Shown piece by piece: positions 22,712 to 34,780 of a DNA stretch of 64,000 nt (positions are counted from its first letter, which is position 1; each line of letters begins with the position of its first letter). The notes under the pieces are model-generated. The model worked only from the letters and a program-made list of their open reading frames with translations. It searched no databases and was not told the origin of the DNA. The translations under genes were made by a program, and so were the position numbers. Origin of the DNA: Aldrovandia affinis (taxonomy: Eukaryota; Chordata; Actinopteri; Notacanthiformes; Halosauridae); the NCBI GenBank assembly GCA_029706075.1, contig JAINUG010000023.1, forward strand, positions 930,001-994,000, read 5' to 3'.

Positions 22712-25635
22712 TACATCAAATCTGATGTATTGAAAAACAGAAGCATGGGTTTAGGATGTGAGAGTGTACTAGTCTGTGCTCTCCCAACTAACAAACATAT
22801 TTGGGCATTCCAAAAGGGTAGAAAAGGACAGTAAAAAATAAATTATACAAAAATTATAAATAAATAAATAAAATATGAATTTGTTCTAGCCTTTGCGATA
22901 TGAAGAATATGTTAATGCAGCATGTATAGATGTCTTATTTTACTTACTTTTACTCTTTTTTTTGCGATAGTACTGATTAATGCGAAGTAATTTTTTCAGT
23001 CATTCCCAGCAGATTGCTAATATTTTTCTCCACCCTGTGCTCATCATTGACTAGTGCTGAGTCCGCACTGCACCCTCCAGTTTCAGTAGCCCGTTGAATG
23101 AAGGTTATCAGTGTGCCAGGTCAACGTGAAGCTGAGAGCAGGCTGTGCATGTGCACAGGTGAGGCTGTGCGAGTCCTAGAGAGAGAGAACTGTGCACACG
23201 GTCTGTGCCGGGATTGCACATTATCACAGCGTACATACAGAGTAAACAATGAACCATGCACTCGGATAGGAAGGGATTCCTGACCACTCAGGCTGTGTTC
23301 TACACATTCTCCTCCCCTGCACTCTCGTGTGTGGTTTTTCCTAAGACAATTGAACATGTTTTGAGTGTAGTGCATGCTTGCATGTGTGTGTATTTACATC
23401 TTGTCTGTCTGTACATCATGATTTTACAGTGTGTGTGCATGACCTAATTTGCTGCGAGCAAAGAATCTGCCATGAAGGCTTTCTTCTGTGCAAGCTTTTT
23501 TTTCCCTCCGAATATTTCCTTGCAGGATTTGACAGAAAGCACATGAAGTTCATTTCAGGACAGGGAAATGCTTTTCTTTCCAGTGTGAATCATATAGGAA
23601 AAATGGGCCTGTGCACTGAATTGCCCTGCATTTTGGCATGTTCCTTCATACTGCTTTATTGTCTATTTTGGCTGAACTCGCAGTTCTTCGTTTTCTGCCA
23701 AGAAAACTTCAGGCCCTTTAAAGATACAGCAAGTAAAGCCAGTTCCTGAGTCAACCACGTCCTGTAAGCAAATAAAACAAATCTCTGTAGACTTCTGCCA
23801 TTCCTTCCTGTTCAGTTTTAAATTCCACAGGGAGCTGAGCTGTTTTTTCTGCATTCATAAAAGCATTTTTTCTTTTTGTAAATTTGATGAATAGTTTGAA
23901 GAACGCTCCTTATATGTTTTAGGTGTTCATACAAAATTATTTGAGGGTAGGCCTAAGCCCTGCCCCCGCCCTGCTGTTGTTTCAGCCCCATTGTTTGATG
24001 CATAAATACTTTTTTTCCACGCAATCTGGAGTTAAGTAGACACCTTCCACCAAGAAACCTCAGGCTATCTGTGCATACCCATAACATTGGCACTCTCTAC
24101 AAAATCTCTGTACTTGTTTTCCATTTTTTGGAGGCAGAGAGAGAACTGTATTCACCAATAATTCACCTTTGGGGGGGGAGTGGAGTGCTGGGGTCAGAAC
24201 TTCTATGCAAGTCACTCCTTTCTGCTTGTACACGCAGCATTGCACAAGAGTCGGGTGGCTTGCATGCTCAGGCAGTGGGCTCATGCTACTAAAGGGACTT
24301 CGGTGTCTCCGAGCAAGTCTGCAACGTGACAGCTCTGGACAGGATGGCTACCGGCCTAATCATAATGAATTATCCCCCTCACTTCTGACCAGAGACAATC
24401 AGCGTGACGTCACCTTTCTAACAGGCTAAAATTCCAGGAAAAAGCTGGCTTCAGGCTGCTCCACCTGCAGTACTAGTGACAGACTGTCACACAGTTAAAT
24501 TTATTCCCTTCACATCCATGTATTATGGTTGGAATCCCCTTTCTTAGTCATTTCCATCTTGACATTTTGGCCACAGTAAGCAAAAAATAATGATTTATTG
24601 GCAGACAGCTGATGGATTACCTAGCATGAAGTATTTGGGTGTGATTTGCATACTGGCACTCAAAAAGGATCATAGAAAATGCATAGTATCATATGGGCCT
24701 GTCTGTAATATGAGTATGAGTAATATATAGGTGAATGGCTGTGCAAGTTGAAGTTTACTGCATCGCAATGTGGCATATAGTAAAGATGTTGATGTTTTAA
24801 ACTGCTCTCCCTTTCTGGGATCCTGCACCACATTGACAGGAGAAAACACACCTAGTCCCTAATCTCAATATTCCTGTTCAGTTGTCCAGTTTTATATCCT
24901 TCAATTTGAAGTAGACCCTTTCATTGTTACCACATTTTTGCTGATGTTGTTTACGATAATTGCTCTACAGTACCGGAATGTTTGTTCAATTTGTGCCGGT
25001 TGCTACCTCCCAAACCAATGACCAACGAGCAGAAAACTCACCTGACAGCTCTACTTTATCCTCATTACGTCCTTTCCTAGCATCATAGCCAGTCCAATTT
25101 TTTTTATATGAGTGAAGTGTGCATTTTATGCTTACCTCACTAATTTGACGGTGTTATAAAAATGAGTTGGACTGTGTGCCGCAGCTTCACGACTCCTCGG
25201 CGTGCTGTTGAGTGGTTTGCTGTGTTTACATCAGTCTAGGGCTCCCAGTACGTCCACTAAGCTCTGCTGCTCACATGCTTTCATTTCAGGCTCGCGATGG
25301 GATTGAAGTCCAGTGACAGTAATGGCTAACACATTTTCCTCGCTTACCTCCTAAAACCACGCCTTTACTGATGGCACCATTTCAAGTGGCATTATCCCAT
25401 TATCCTCTCCTTCAATATGTTCCGACTGTACACTAATCTGGAGAAAGGCTTCCAATCAGCCCTGTAGGTCAACAAAACTTTTCTTAATATACTGTAGGTT
25501 AGCATTTTCCACAGTACAGTGTTTTGTGAGGTATTAATTTTCACTGCTAGTATAGGTATAGGTAGTATGTGTAATGAGTGCTTAACACTGAATGTAGTCA
25601 GGCGATGGTTGGGGAAAACCATGATTAAATAGTGC
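22712..25635. other. Non-coding stretch, nothing certain
   Basis: Sequence at 22880-22990 has TGCGATATGAAGAA and TTTGCGATAGTACTG phrases that may belong to the interrupted element starting at 22055. The frame at 23378-23749 (123 residues) has no domain. No RNA gene or splice-bounded exon was recognised. Confidence 0.4.
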
Positions 25636-25808
25636 GTAGCTCCGCAGCACTATCCAACAGTGTCGTTCGCGGGTAATTTGTCCACGCGCACTAGCTCGGT
25701 CGTTCACAGGCAACCTCGGTAGTGCCACGATCGTTTGCAGTAGTAGCGGTACCGCAGCTTTATCGTTTGGATGTAACTCGTCCTCACGCACTACCCAGCT
25801 ACCCAATA
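25636..25808. other. CpG-rich block of unknown origin
   Basis: CpG density rises sharply here (GTCGTTCGCGGG, CCACGCGCACTAGCTCGGTCG, CACGATCGTTTGC, CTCGTCCTCACGCAC) between AT-rich flanks. It abuts the 39-bp tandem repeat. A long minus-strand frame (25986 to 25582) spans both, but I recognise no domain. It may be part of an unidentified mobile element. Confidence 0.4.
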
Positions 25809-25964
25809 TTTTGCAGTTGACTGGTATTGCGATTTTTGTCAGGCTTATTTTGCAGTTGACCGGTATTGCGATTTTCGTCAGGCTTATTTTGCAGTTGACT
25901 GGTATTGCGATTTTCGTCAGGCTTATTTTGCAGTTGACTGGTATTGCGATTTTTGTCAGGCTTT
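25809..25964. repeat. 39-bp tandem repeat, four copies
   Basis: The unit starts TTTTGCAGTTGACTGGTATT and continues GCGATTTTTGTCAGGCTTA. Copies differ at only a few positions (GACTGG or GACCGG; TTTTTG or TTTTCG), so expansion is recent. A partial unit (TTGACTGGTTTGGCC) follows. As 39 is divisible by three, both strands stay open through the array. Confidence 0.95.
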
Positions 25965-28290
25965 TGACTGGTTTGGCCAGGGCCATGTCAGCAGCAATCT
26001 ATTGATGAGATGCTCTTTCTCTTGTTTTGCGAATGAGAAAGAAACGGTGCAGCGCCACTTTGCTGACAGGTGTTTGCCAATGTTGCAAAACAGTGTTATT
26101 CTTCTGCAGCAGTGATTGCATGGCTGTGATTTGATTATTTAAATCAAGCAACGTTCTTTAAAAATATTGGAGGGGCACTGTTAAAAACATGTCTGGACAT
26201 TTTCTTCTCCTTAGGTAATTTTCCTTTTGTCATACTTTGTTAAGAAGAAGAATCGATATTATTTATTATCGTAATGATAGAGTATTTTTGTCTTGTTATC
26301 GTTGATGAAATTAACACTGAGTCTGTCTGCTGTGGTGTCATATGGGTTCATTTCAGTGTCTGGAAGAATTAAGGAGAACTTTTTTATACCTGACTTGGAT
26401 TCCTCTGCTTGAGAGAGGTATTAATCTCACAGCCGATTTAATGCTTAAAACACATGCTTGCATAACTTCTATTGGAGCTGTTAAATTGCTCGATCAGCAA
26501 AGTTCACTGAGGGGAATATAAAATAAATGTTGAATTATCTAGCGATTGACTTCTGGCTGGAGTGAATTTCTTTGGATGCATAAATCTTCTGGCACTTAAA
26601 AAAGAAAAGCAAAAAGAAAAGCTGGGAATTGTCCATTTTCAGTTTAAACCTAGAAGGTTGTCATTTATTTCTGAAAAGTGCAACTTCTGTTTGGCCTGTT
26701 GTGCTCAGTGCGTTTGGATTAGTTTTCCCATGGGTGGTGGATTGTCAAAGCCATGGTTTCAGCTGTGTATCATAGCAACTAAAGAGGGAACGGTCAAATA
26801 GGGAGAAGGAGAGGAGGCAGATTGTTAGTGCACAGGCTCGGGAGAAGGGCTTTGCACTCCCTGTGAAGAGCACATCAGCTTGAAACAGGAACCCTTCTGT
26901 TGCTGCACATAAATCCAAACTCCATACAGGAAGATTTTTTTTTACCTGTACCCTTGAAGAAAATGGAAGTTGGTGGGGGGGAACCGAAGATTTGGGCCCA
27001 GTCATACAGCTACTGAGGGCTAATATCACTGGTTTACACTAAATCCGCATTCGGTAACGTGCTGCCAATACGAGCAGCTCTTTTTTATTTGGAAGTTCAC
27101 AGTGAATTATGATGCAACATTTTTTATTAATGTAATTATTTCTCATAGTGTGTATCTTCCTGTTTATTGTTATTTACATGAAAAGCTAATAAGTGAATAC
27201 ATTCCAAATTACAATAAGACCGTTCCTTTGAATCCTGATACAGTGAAATTGAACTCTGCGTCAACCCCCCTTTTTTTGTGTTATCAGCGTGACAGAATGA
27301 GTAAAAAGCGAACAAGAGATGGGTTGGAGGGGAGATGTGGGAACAGGACAGGCATCAGACTTCTTGAATAAATGTTTGGTTCTGGTTACTGTTCACTCTC
27401 TTGTGTAATTTTACTCCGCTGTTACAATTTCATGGTGCTTTAATCAACAGCCAACAATTGATCTTGGAAATGAGGAGTCTGTTAACTGGCGAAAGACAAA
27501 CCTCCTTGTCTTGCAGTGGTAGTTTTTTATGTGCATTTTTTTGGTGCCTTTGTAACGTAATATTGATGATCTGTAATGATGACTGCTTGTTTGTTTGTCT
27601 GTAGGTCCTTATTTTTTCCCCAGTATAGAAATATGTGGACTAGGGATTTTGATTTTGATTTTCTTGAAAATGTGCCATATTTCAATCCTGGGAATTTGTA
27701 TGCCTCCGTTGGGATATCCTGGGTTTCCCGAATGAACCGCGAGTGACATTTAAAAGCGCTGAATACATGTGAAATGCTATATTAACTGCTTGTTGTTTTC
27801 AGATTTTTTATGGATACTGCATTATACACCAAAAGGAGTGACAGTGCATAACCACCTGAAACAGATTTTTATTTTTATCTCTTGCTTTTAAAACTTATGA
27901 AGATGCATTATGTAATTAATTTATATAATTATAAAATCTCAGTAGTACTTGAAGGGCCACCATGTTTTATCTGTAATCCTACTGCAGATTATTATTTAAT
28001 ACATTTTACATGTTATACAAATTTATCCTGCCTGTGTATTGATCTGCTTTATCATGCGCTTATTCATTTTTGTCCTCTGGACCAAGCTAGCAGCAGTCAC
28101 CTGTGACAGAAGGTGCATGCACAAGGGTAGATTTATATTAACTCACAGCAAACAATGAGGCCTGGCCTCTGCTCCTCTGATAGTGTCCACCCCCTGACCC
28201 AGACACCACCTGTCTGCTGCTATAGTTACAGGGGCAGCCTGCAGAACAGGTTTGGTGCCCTGCAGACAGCAGCTCCTGTCTCTCTGTCCA
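25965..28290. other. Non-coding stretch, one possible regulatory block
   Basis: Positions 26620-26960 have balanced, non-repetitive sequence around TCAGCTGTGTATCATAGCAAC and could be constrained regulatory DNA, though this is only a texture call. The remainder is AT-rich with no recognised feature. Confidence 0.35.
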
Positions 28291-29240
28291 GTGACCACTT
28301 CATCAGCCTCACTTTATTTACTGATCACTTTATCAGCCTCACTCTGTCCAGTGATCACTTTATCAGCCTCACTTTATTTACTGATCACTTTATCAGCCTC
28401 ACTTTATTTACTGATCACTTTATCAGTCTCACTTTATTTACTGATCACTTTATCAGTCTCACTTTATTTACTGATCACTTTATCAGCCTCACTCTGTCCA
28501 GTGACCACTTTATCAGCCTCACTCTGTCCAGTGATCACTTTATCAGCCTCACTTTATTTATTGATCACTTTATCAGCCTCACTCTGTCCAGTGATCACTT
28601 TATCAGCCTCACTTTATTTACTGATCACTTTATCAGCCTTCTGTCCAGTGATCACTTTATCAGCCTCACTCTGTCCAGTGATCACTTTATCAGCCTCACT
28701 CTGTCCAGGGATCACTTTATCAGCCTCATCTGTCCAGGGATCTTTATCAGCCTCACTTTCCAGTGATCACTTTATCAGCCTCACTCTGTCCAGTGATCAC
28801 TTTATCAGCCTCACTCTGTCCAGTGACCACTTTATCAGCCTCACTCTGTCCAGGGATCACTTTATCAGCCTCACTTTATTTATTGATCTGCCTCACTCAC
28901 CAGTGATTTTATCAGCCTCACTTTATTTACTGATCACTTTATCAGCCTCAGTCTGTCCAGTGACCACTTTATCAGCCTCACTCTGTCCAGTGATCACTTT
29001 ATCAGCCTCACTCTGTCCACTGATCACTTTATCAGCCTCACTCTGTCCACTGATCACTTTATCAGCCTCACTCTGTCCACTGATCACTTTATCAGCCTCA
29101 CTCTGTCCAGTGATCACTTTTATCAGCCTCACTCTGTCCAGTGATCACTTTATCAGCCTCACTGTCCAGGGGTCACTTTATCAGCCTCACTCTGTCCACT
29201 GATCACTTTATCAGCCTCACTCTGTCCAGGGGTCATTTTC
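28291..29240. repeat. 30-bp minisatellite, about 31 copies, two unit types
   Basis: Every unit contains CACTTTATCAGCCTCACT. The other 12 bases come in two types, TTATTTACTGAT and CTGTCCAGTGAT (also CTGTCCACTGAT and CTGTCCAGGGAT). The first type dominates the left half and the second the right. Deletions of a few bases occur near 28640, 28728, 28742, 28890 and 29163. The 30-base period leaves long open frames in several phases (203 and 316 codons) that simply repeat a ten-residue phrase and are not genes. Confidence 0.96.
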
Positions 29241-30648
29241 CCAGCCCACATTTTTCATATGTATTCTGTACCCTAACTTTCTGAGGCACTGAGGTCATGT
29301 TTATCCCAATATAAAGAGGTATATATGCCACCAGTGTATGGTAAACCCACAAGATGTTACGATTTTTCTTGTGAGGTTAGAATTCTTTAAAAATGGCAAA
29401 TTTTATAAGACTAGTCTCTCTGACTGCTGAATATTAGCCAACTTGCACAACCTTAAATTTGCCAGTTGATAACTTTTACATTTGTTTTTAAAGCTACCCC
29501 CAGTAATTGGCCCTAGCCAGTTAAAGTAACATTATGAGCTAGATGGTTCACAAGCATCTGTTTTTGCTCTTTGTTTGTTAACACACGGTTTGGTAAGTGA
29601 TCATGCATGTAGCGCTTACCAATCCATGAATTAACAAGCAATGTACAGTATGTGAACTGCCTCTCGGTGCCACTGTCTACACTGACTTGCTGTGATTTTC
29701 TTGCAACAGATGGTAATCTTTGTACTACAATCCAAGCAAATATAATAATTCAAACACCCCATATAATTTTACTTTCATCCATGCTGAATCAATGCTTCTC
29801 TGTGTGAATACATTGTCTAAAAATTGAGAACTGTATGCAAGGCAGTGCTGTTGTATTTGGAGATCAATAAAGTACTACCTATCGATCTAGCTATCTTGAC
29901 ATAATGGATGTAGATTCATGTAGATTAGGCTACATTGTGTTGTTAGCTCAGCTAGCCATCATTCCCTGGTTGAATGTTGGAATTATTAGCTGAGCTATTG
30001 AAACAATGTGGCCTAATCAGCACTTGTCAGTGACAGTAAACCCTTCTCTAGGCCCCATCCGATTAGTAGACTATCATAGTCACAGATCTAGAATAGAGCA
30101 CGTTTCTGTGTTTGTTGTGCATACAGTACTGTAGTAGGATCGCAGTCAGAGCATTACTGCCAACACTCCCATATTTCCCAGGTTTTAGACCCATCTCCCT
30201 GCTCCCATGTTGTGATTTCCCTCGTATTTCTCTCGCATTTAATCTACTTCTGAATTTTCTATTATTTTGCTTTACAATACTAAATGCCCCCTTTAACGCG
30301 CATTCAACGTTGGACAGCACTCACTTTGCATTCAAATGAGTTCTCTCCTCCAATTGCTGTTGTTTGTCTTTCTTTTTGATTGACATTATATGTAGTAGCT
30401 CAGGCCTTGTATTCTGTATTGGCAGTGGCTTTTTGACAGTGACACCCCAGTCCTGCACACTGAATCTTCACAGGGCCTTCCCAGTAGACTCCAGATAGAT
30501 TTGTCACAGTCAAAGCAGAAGAATAGAAATTCCCATGACACTCTTCTGTTGGAAAAGGCCTCTGGCAACCCATTTAATATACCACCACCTCTCACCATAG
30601 TACCTCTACTACATACTACATACATTTCATCTGCATATCAATTTCTTA

Positions 30649-30651
<3 letters not shown>
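29241..30651. other. Non-coding stretch, possible LINE-tail phrase
   Basis: At 29855-29888 GAGATCAATAAAGTACTACC followed by TATCGATCTAGCTATCT resembles the 'aataaagta-tctatct' tail of some fish non-LTR elements, but nothing upstream supports a full copy. No genes recognised. Confidence 0.35.
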
Positions 30652-30743
<92 letters not shown>

Positions 30744-30750
30744 CTGTGTC
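30652..30750. repeat. TG microsatellite ending in CGCGC
   Basis: About 43 uninterrupted TG dinucleotides from 30653, ending in GCGCGCCTGTGTCTG. Alternating purine-pyrimidine sequence of this length is prone to Z-DNA and length change. The cysteine-valine frames over it are artefacts. Confidence 0.97.
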
Positions 30751-30884
30751 TGTGTATACGTGTATACACACACTTGTATACATGTATATATATACTTGTG
30801 TGCATGCATGCTAGTTTGCAGGTGCATCTTCTCTTCTGTTTGTTTACAGATGTGATGAGCAGAGTGCGTCCTATGGCACTCTAA

Positions 30885-31760
30885 AGCTCCTTTCCCACAT
30901 GCACTTTAACCCGTAAATGTTTCTGTATTTTTCCGTGTTGGCATCATGTGGGAACAGCAGCCGGAGTTGCTTTTCCGTGTAAGACAATTTTCCTGCTCAG
31001 GACCTAATAAGGCTTACGGAAATCTTCCGCCACGGCTGTAGTGGGAACAAAAGCAACAACATTCCCGGATAAAGCATGCAAACGGTTATGACGTTCTTAC
31101 ATATGACAGTTTTACGTTGCCAGATAATGGTGCGTTCATCATAATATAATATATATGATAATATCATATAATAAGTTATGTTAATGCTAGCTAGCTAGCT
31201 AGTTAAATGATCAAACCAAACATTTAAACTATTATTTTAACAATTTAAATCACGAGTTAGCGAACTAGCATCCAGCTAGCTACTGATGCTATTTTCCTAA
31301 TGTTTCACATCCATCTGATACCAATTAACTGCGATATAAAAATCTGATTACATTATGCAAATGCATAGCTGCGTGGCATAGGAGCATTGTATTCACTAAT
31401 CACATTGCCAAATAGTGAACATTAGCTAGCTAGCCAATTAATAGCTGGGTAGTATTTAACGTTGCCAGTTGTTTTGTGTCTTGTTTTGTCTTCTGTGTGC
31501 ATAGTTAAGAAATGTGTAACCTTTGTCAGTTGACTCTTGAAAGGTCATAAAATGTGTTAAATATATGGCCTTAAATGGGGCTGAAATGGGAAGTTTGAAT
31601 GAGTTGGAATTGGGGTTGAAAGTATGTTAGCTAGCATTTGCTTTTCAGGCAATACACAGAATGTTTTGCTGTGAGACACATTGAATTCAGATTGTTGGCT
31701 ACATGCATATTTACCCTGAGAGACAAGCAAAATCCAGACTGCACTGATAACTTGAAGGGG
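30885..31760. mobile_element. Possible decayed DNA transposon
   Basis: 30885-31080 has paired phrases in a CpG-bearing block (CATGTGGGAACAGCAGCCGG and CACGGCTGTAGTGGGAAC; CTCCTTTCCCACATGCAC), suggestive of an internal inverted structure. It is followed by a run of GCTAGCTAGC at about 31186-31204 and AT-rich DNA. This texture recurs in fish non-autonomous transposons. I could not define terminal repeats or a target duplication, so limits and class are tentative. Confidence 0.3.
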
Positions 31761-33739
31761 GATAGCCAACCTTTTTACTCAAATCTATGGAAATCTGTGG
31801 ACACAGTTCAGTAGCTGTGACTGTCCATTTCACCATCTACTGTCATTACCATGGGGGAGTCACACAGTCACTCAGTCTGTAAACGACACTACTGTCTGTA
31901 AGGCTTCTATCTCCAGTGAAAGCACAAAAGGAGAAACAAATATGTAAAGTGGGTTTTTAATATAATGGGGTTGCATTTCTATTTATTTATTTATTTATTT
32001 GGGGAGGAGTCCAAGACATCTGTCAGGAAAATGTGTCACAGTAGGTGTAGGTACCAAAGCTGTGCATCAAACGCAGTCTGAAACCACAGGGTATCATAAA
32101 AATGTACGGTGTACTATATTGCTTTCCAAAAATCCAAATGACATTGTAGCAGGTCCAACATTTCATATGGATTAGGCCATTTACTTCAGAGCCATGAAGT
32201 ACTTAAGGGGTCAGTAGGGGTGCTTCTGGAGTTCCTCTGTTCTTCCGGGAGCACCCAAACCTTTTCACCTCTGGAGGCAGTCCAAGAATCAGGGGTATTG
32301 TAACTCTGGGGTAATGTCTCCTGAGTTCTCATAGTGTTTATTTAATCCCCTTGAGTGAGCAGGCATACATGCAAGCGTAGTACATATTATTTTAATGATG
32401 TTGGTAATGGAGAATTGCTAATGCATTATAGCTCGCTGCACCCTGCACCTAAGCCCATGCATCTCCTTGGCAGCTAAATGTGAGAAGCTCGCTGATTGGC
32501 CAGCTTATTTGGCTCTGGTAATCAGCTCACGTAGGCCCTGTTGCTGTAGAGTCATTCTGTTTTAAGTAAAGCTTTTGCTTCACCCACCTGCACTGAACTG
32601 CTTCCTGAGGCAACAGGTACCCCCATGCTCCAGCTCACTTCCTTGCCATTTCAAAATTGAACTCTAGAAACGGATTCTTCTTATTGTTCCTTTATTTCTT
32701 GCATGTTTCATTTGCAACAGCAATTGAGTTAGTTTTTGAACTGGCGATGTTCAGATGGCATTCTCCAGTGATCTCTCCCCCCTCCATCTGTGAAATTAGA
32801 GCTGGTTAGAAGGAAGAGGATGTGAAAAGAAATGACTAAGAAATGAATCCGTTATTTATTGCAAAATTAAGTAGCAAGGGGGCTTTAAAAATGTCAAAAC
32901 TGCCATTTTTAATGTCCTCCTTCCTTGCTAGTTTGGAGTTCCATGTCTAGAATTAGAGTGGAACTGATGTTTGTGTGGCGTTTATCAGGCCACCTCTTTA
33001 CAGTGAAATCTCTTGTGGCACTGCGCAAAAAAAACTGCAGCTGTTTTCAGTTTGCTTTTATGCACCTTCGACATTAAAAAGTTTTCATGCCTATATTAGC
33101 ACCAGTAAATCAAACAGAGAAGACAGTTTACAACTTTGAATTCAGCGAGTCTTTAAATTTTAGGACCATGTGTTTGTTTCAGGAGACACAATATAGACAA
33201 CTTCTTTATACAGTTGTAGACACCCAGGGGCACATCTGAATTAATGCGCACCTTATTACTGGGCTGTATAATTGTTTATTGGAGGTGCTTGTTTTCTACA
33301 CCTGTGTCATGGAAAACGAGTTATATTTTAATCGTGTGCAATGTAATAAGGACTGTTGATTTGAATCAGTTCGATTTTTACAAGGAAAATATTAGCCGTC
33401 TCTGCAGACTCCTCCTGTATGTGGCTGACTGATCCGTCGTATGAAGGGACAGATACTATAGATGGGAGCCTGTTCTGTGTTTTGGTGCTGTGCGGTTTCA
33501 GACTGTTGCCGAGGGAAAGCCAGTGAGCCCAAGAGGCAGTGGTGCTCCCTCTGTCCCCAGTGGTGATGTCAGCTGCCCCCCCCTCAGGTCATGTGACACG
33601 GCGGTGATGTTAGGCCTGCCTGTCCTGAGCTCCATGTGGACAGGCTTGGGTCATGTGACCCAGCTGGTGTTCTCCAGATGTTGCAGCTCCGACACATGTG
33701 ACATGTTTGAGATTAATCTTCCATTTTGAGCAAAAGAGA
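31761..33739. other. Non-coding stretch
   Basis: A short (ATTT)n run lies at about 31981-32000. The remainder is unique-looking with no coding or RNA features recognised. Confidence 0.45.
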
Positions 33740-34780
33740 AACCCTTGGGCATGGCTAGTAAGCGTTTTCCAGCGGCAGAAATTAGAGAGGAATCTGAACA
33801 AAGTGGATTAAGCGTAGTCTGGAGCATTGAAACGCCTGCTGCAGGCATTGGCACCTTATTTCAGTTCCCTGCTCCCTGATTAGAAGAGTATCTATTATCA
33901 CGATAAAATCTTCCCCATCCCATTCTAAATGCTGTTCACTTCAAAGGGCAGGGGGAAATTAATTGAAATTAGGGAACGCTTGATGGATTTGTGATCCCAT
34001 GCAATGCAACACACATTCTATCAAGAGATACAGGCGTAGATACATAAAGGAAGAGCTCTCACTTTCTTATGAAGATATTAATCAGGCAAAATACAAGTTG
34101 ATCCATTCAAACCCACATGCCTGGGTCTTTTATGACAATCACAGTCACACAGGTTGACAATGTGCTGCTTTTTTCTCATTGCTGAAGTGTGTAACATTGC
34201 ATAGCCCTATATGACTCGGATTAAAAAAACAACAACAAAAAAAACAAACCGAGGGTTGAGATCCAGTGATATTGTGCATTTATTTACACGCAGCAGCAAT
34301 TGGTATGGCTGTGATATTATATTACCGGAATTCGTATAAGAAACGAAACAAATGAAAAGGGAGCACCATCACTTATGGTGTAATATCTCAGGACGTCAGT
34401 GAAATTGTTCCAAATGGAAGCAGTGTAAGGTTTCCTTCGGCTTGAATAAAGAGGCTGACTGTGCCCATTCAAGCTACCATTGCCGTCTGGATGCTCGATC
34501 ACTTTGCCACCCAATTACATTGCCTTGCACATTACATTTGGTTTGACTCGCATGCAGCAGATATCCTCATGCTGAGGTCTATTTTTGATTAATTTCAGCG
34601 CTAACTACATATTCCAGTAAAGATGACCTTATGAAATCATTAATTAAAGTTAATTACAAATTGCATCGGGGACAGAAGTGAGTCACTCCATGCACTTTGG
34701 CTTTCACTAATGCATCATAATTGCACATATTGCATGAAAGCATGACAACCACAAGTGGAATGTGGTTTTACATCGATTTT
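33740..34780. promoter_or_regulatory. Possible cluster of conserved non-coding elements
   Basis: About 1 kb without repeats or meaningful frames, with dense homeodomain, POU and GATA-like words: GAAATTAATTGAAATTAGGG near 33957, TATTAATCAGGC near 34076, CATTAATTAAAGTTAATTAC near 34638, and AATGCATCATAATTGCAC near 34711. The same sequence also carries well-mixed non-AT segments. This is the style of long-range enhancers around vertebrate developmental genes. It is inferred from texture only; a short A-rich run breaks it at about 34225-34247. Confidence 0.35.

Noticed and set aside
28155-29202. Open frames of 203 and 316 codons with ten-residue repeats
   Set aside because: They follow from a 30-base minisatellite period divisible by three; several phases are open at once.
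30501-30884. Cysteine-valine-rich frames on plus and histidine-threonine frame on minus
   Set aside because: They are translations of a TG microsatellite.
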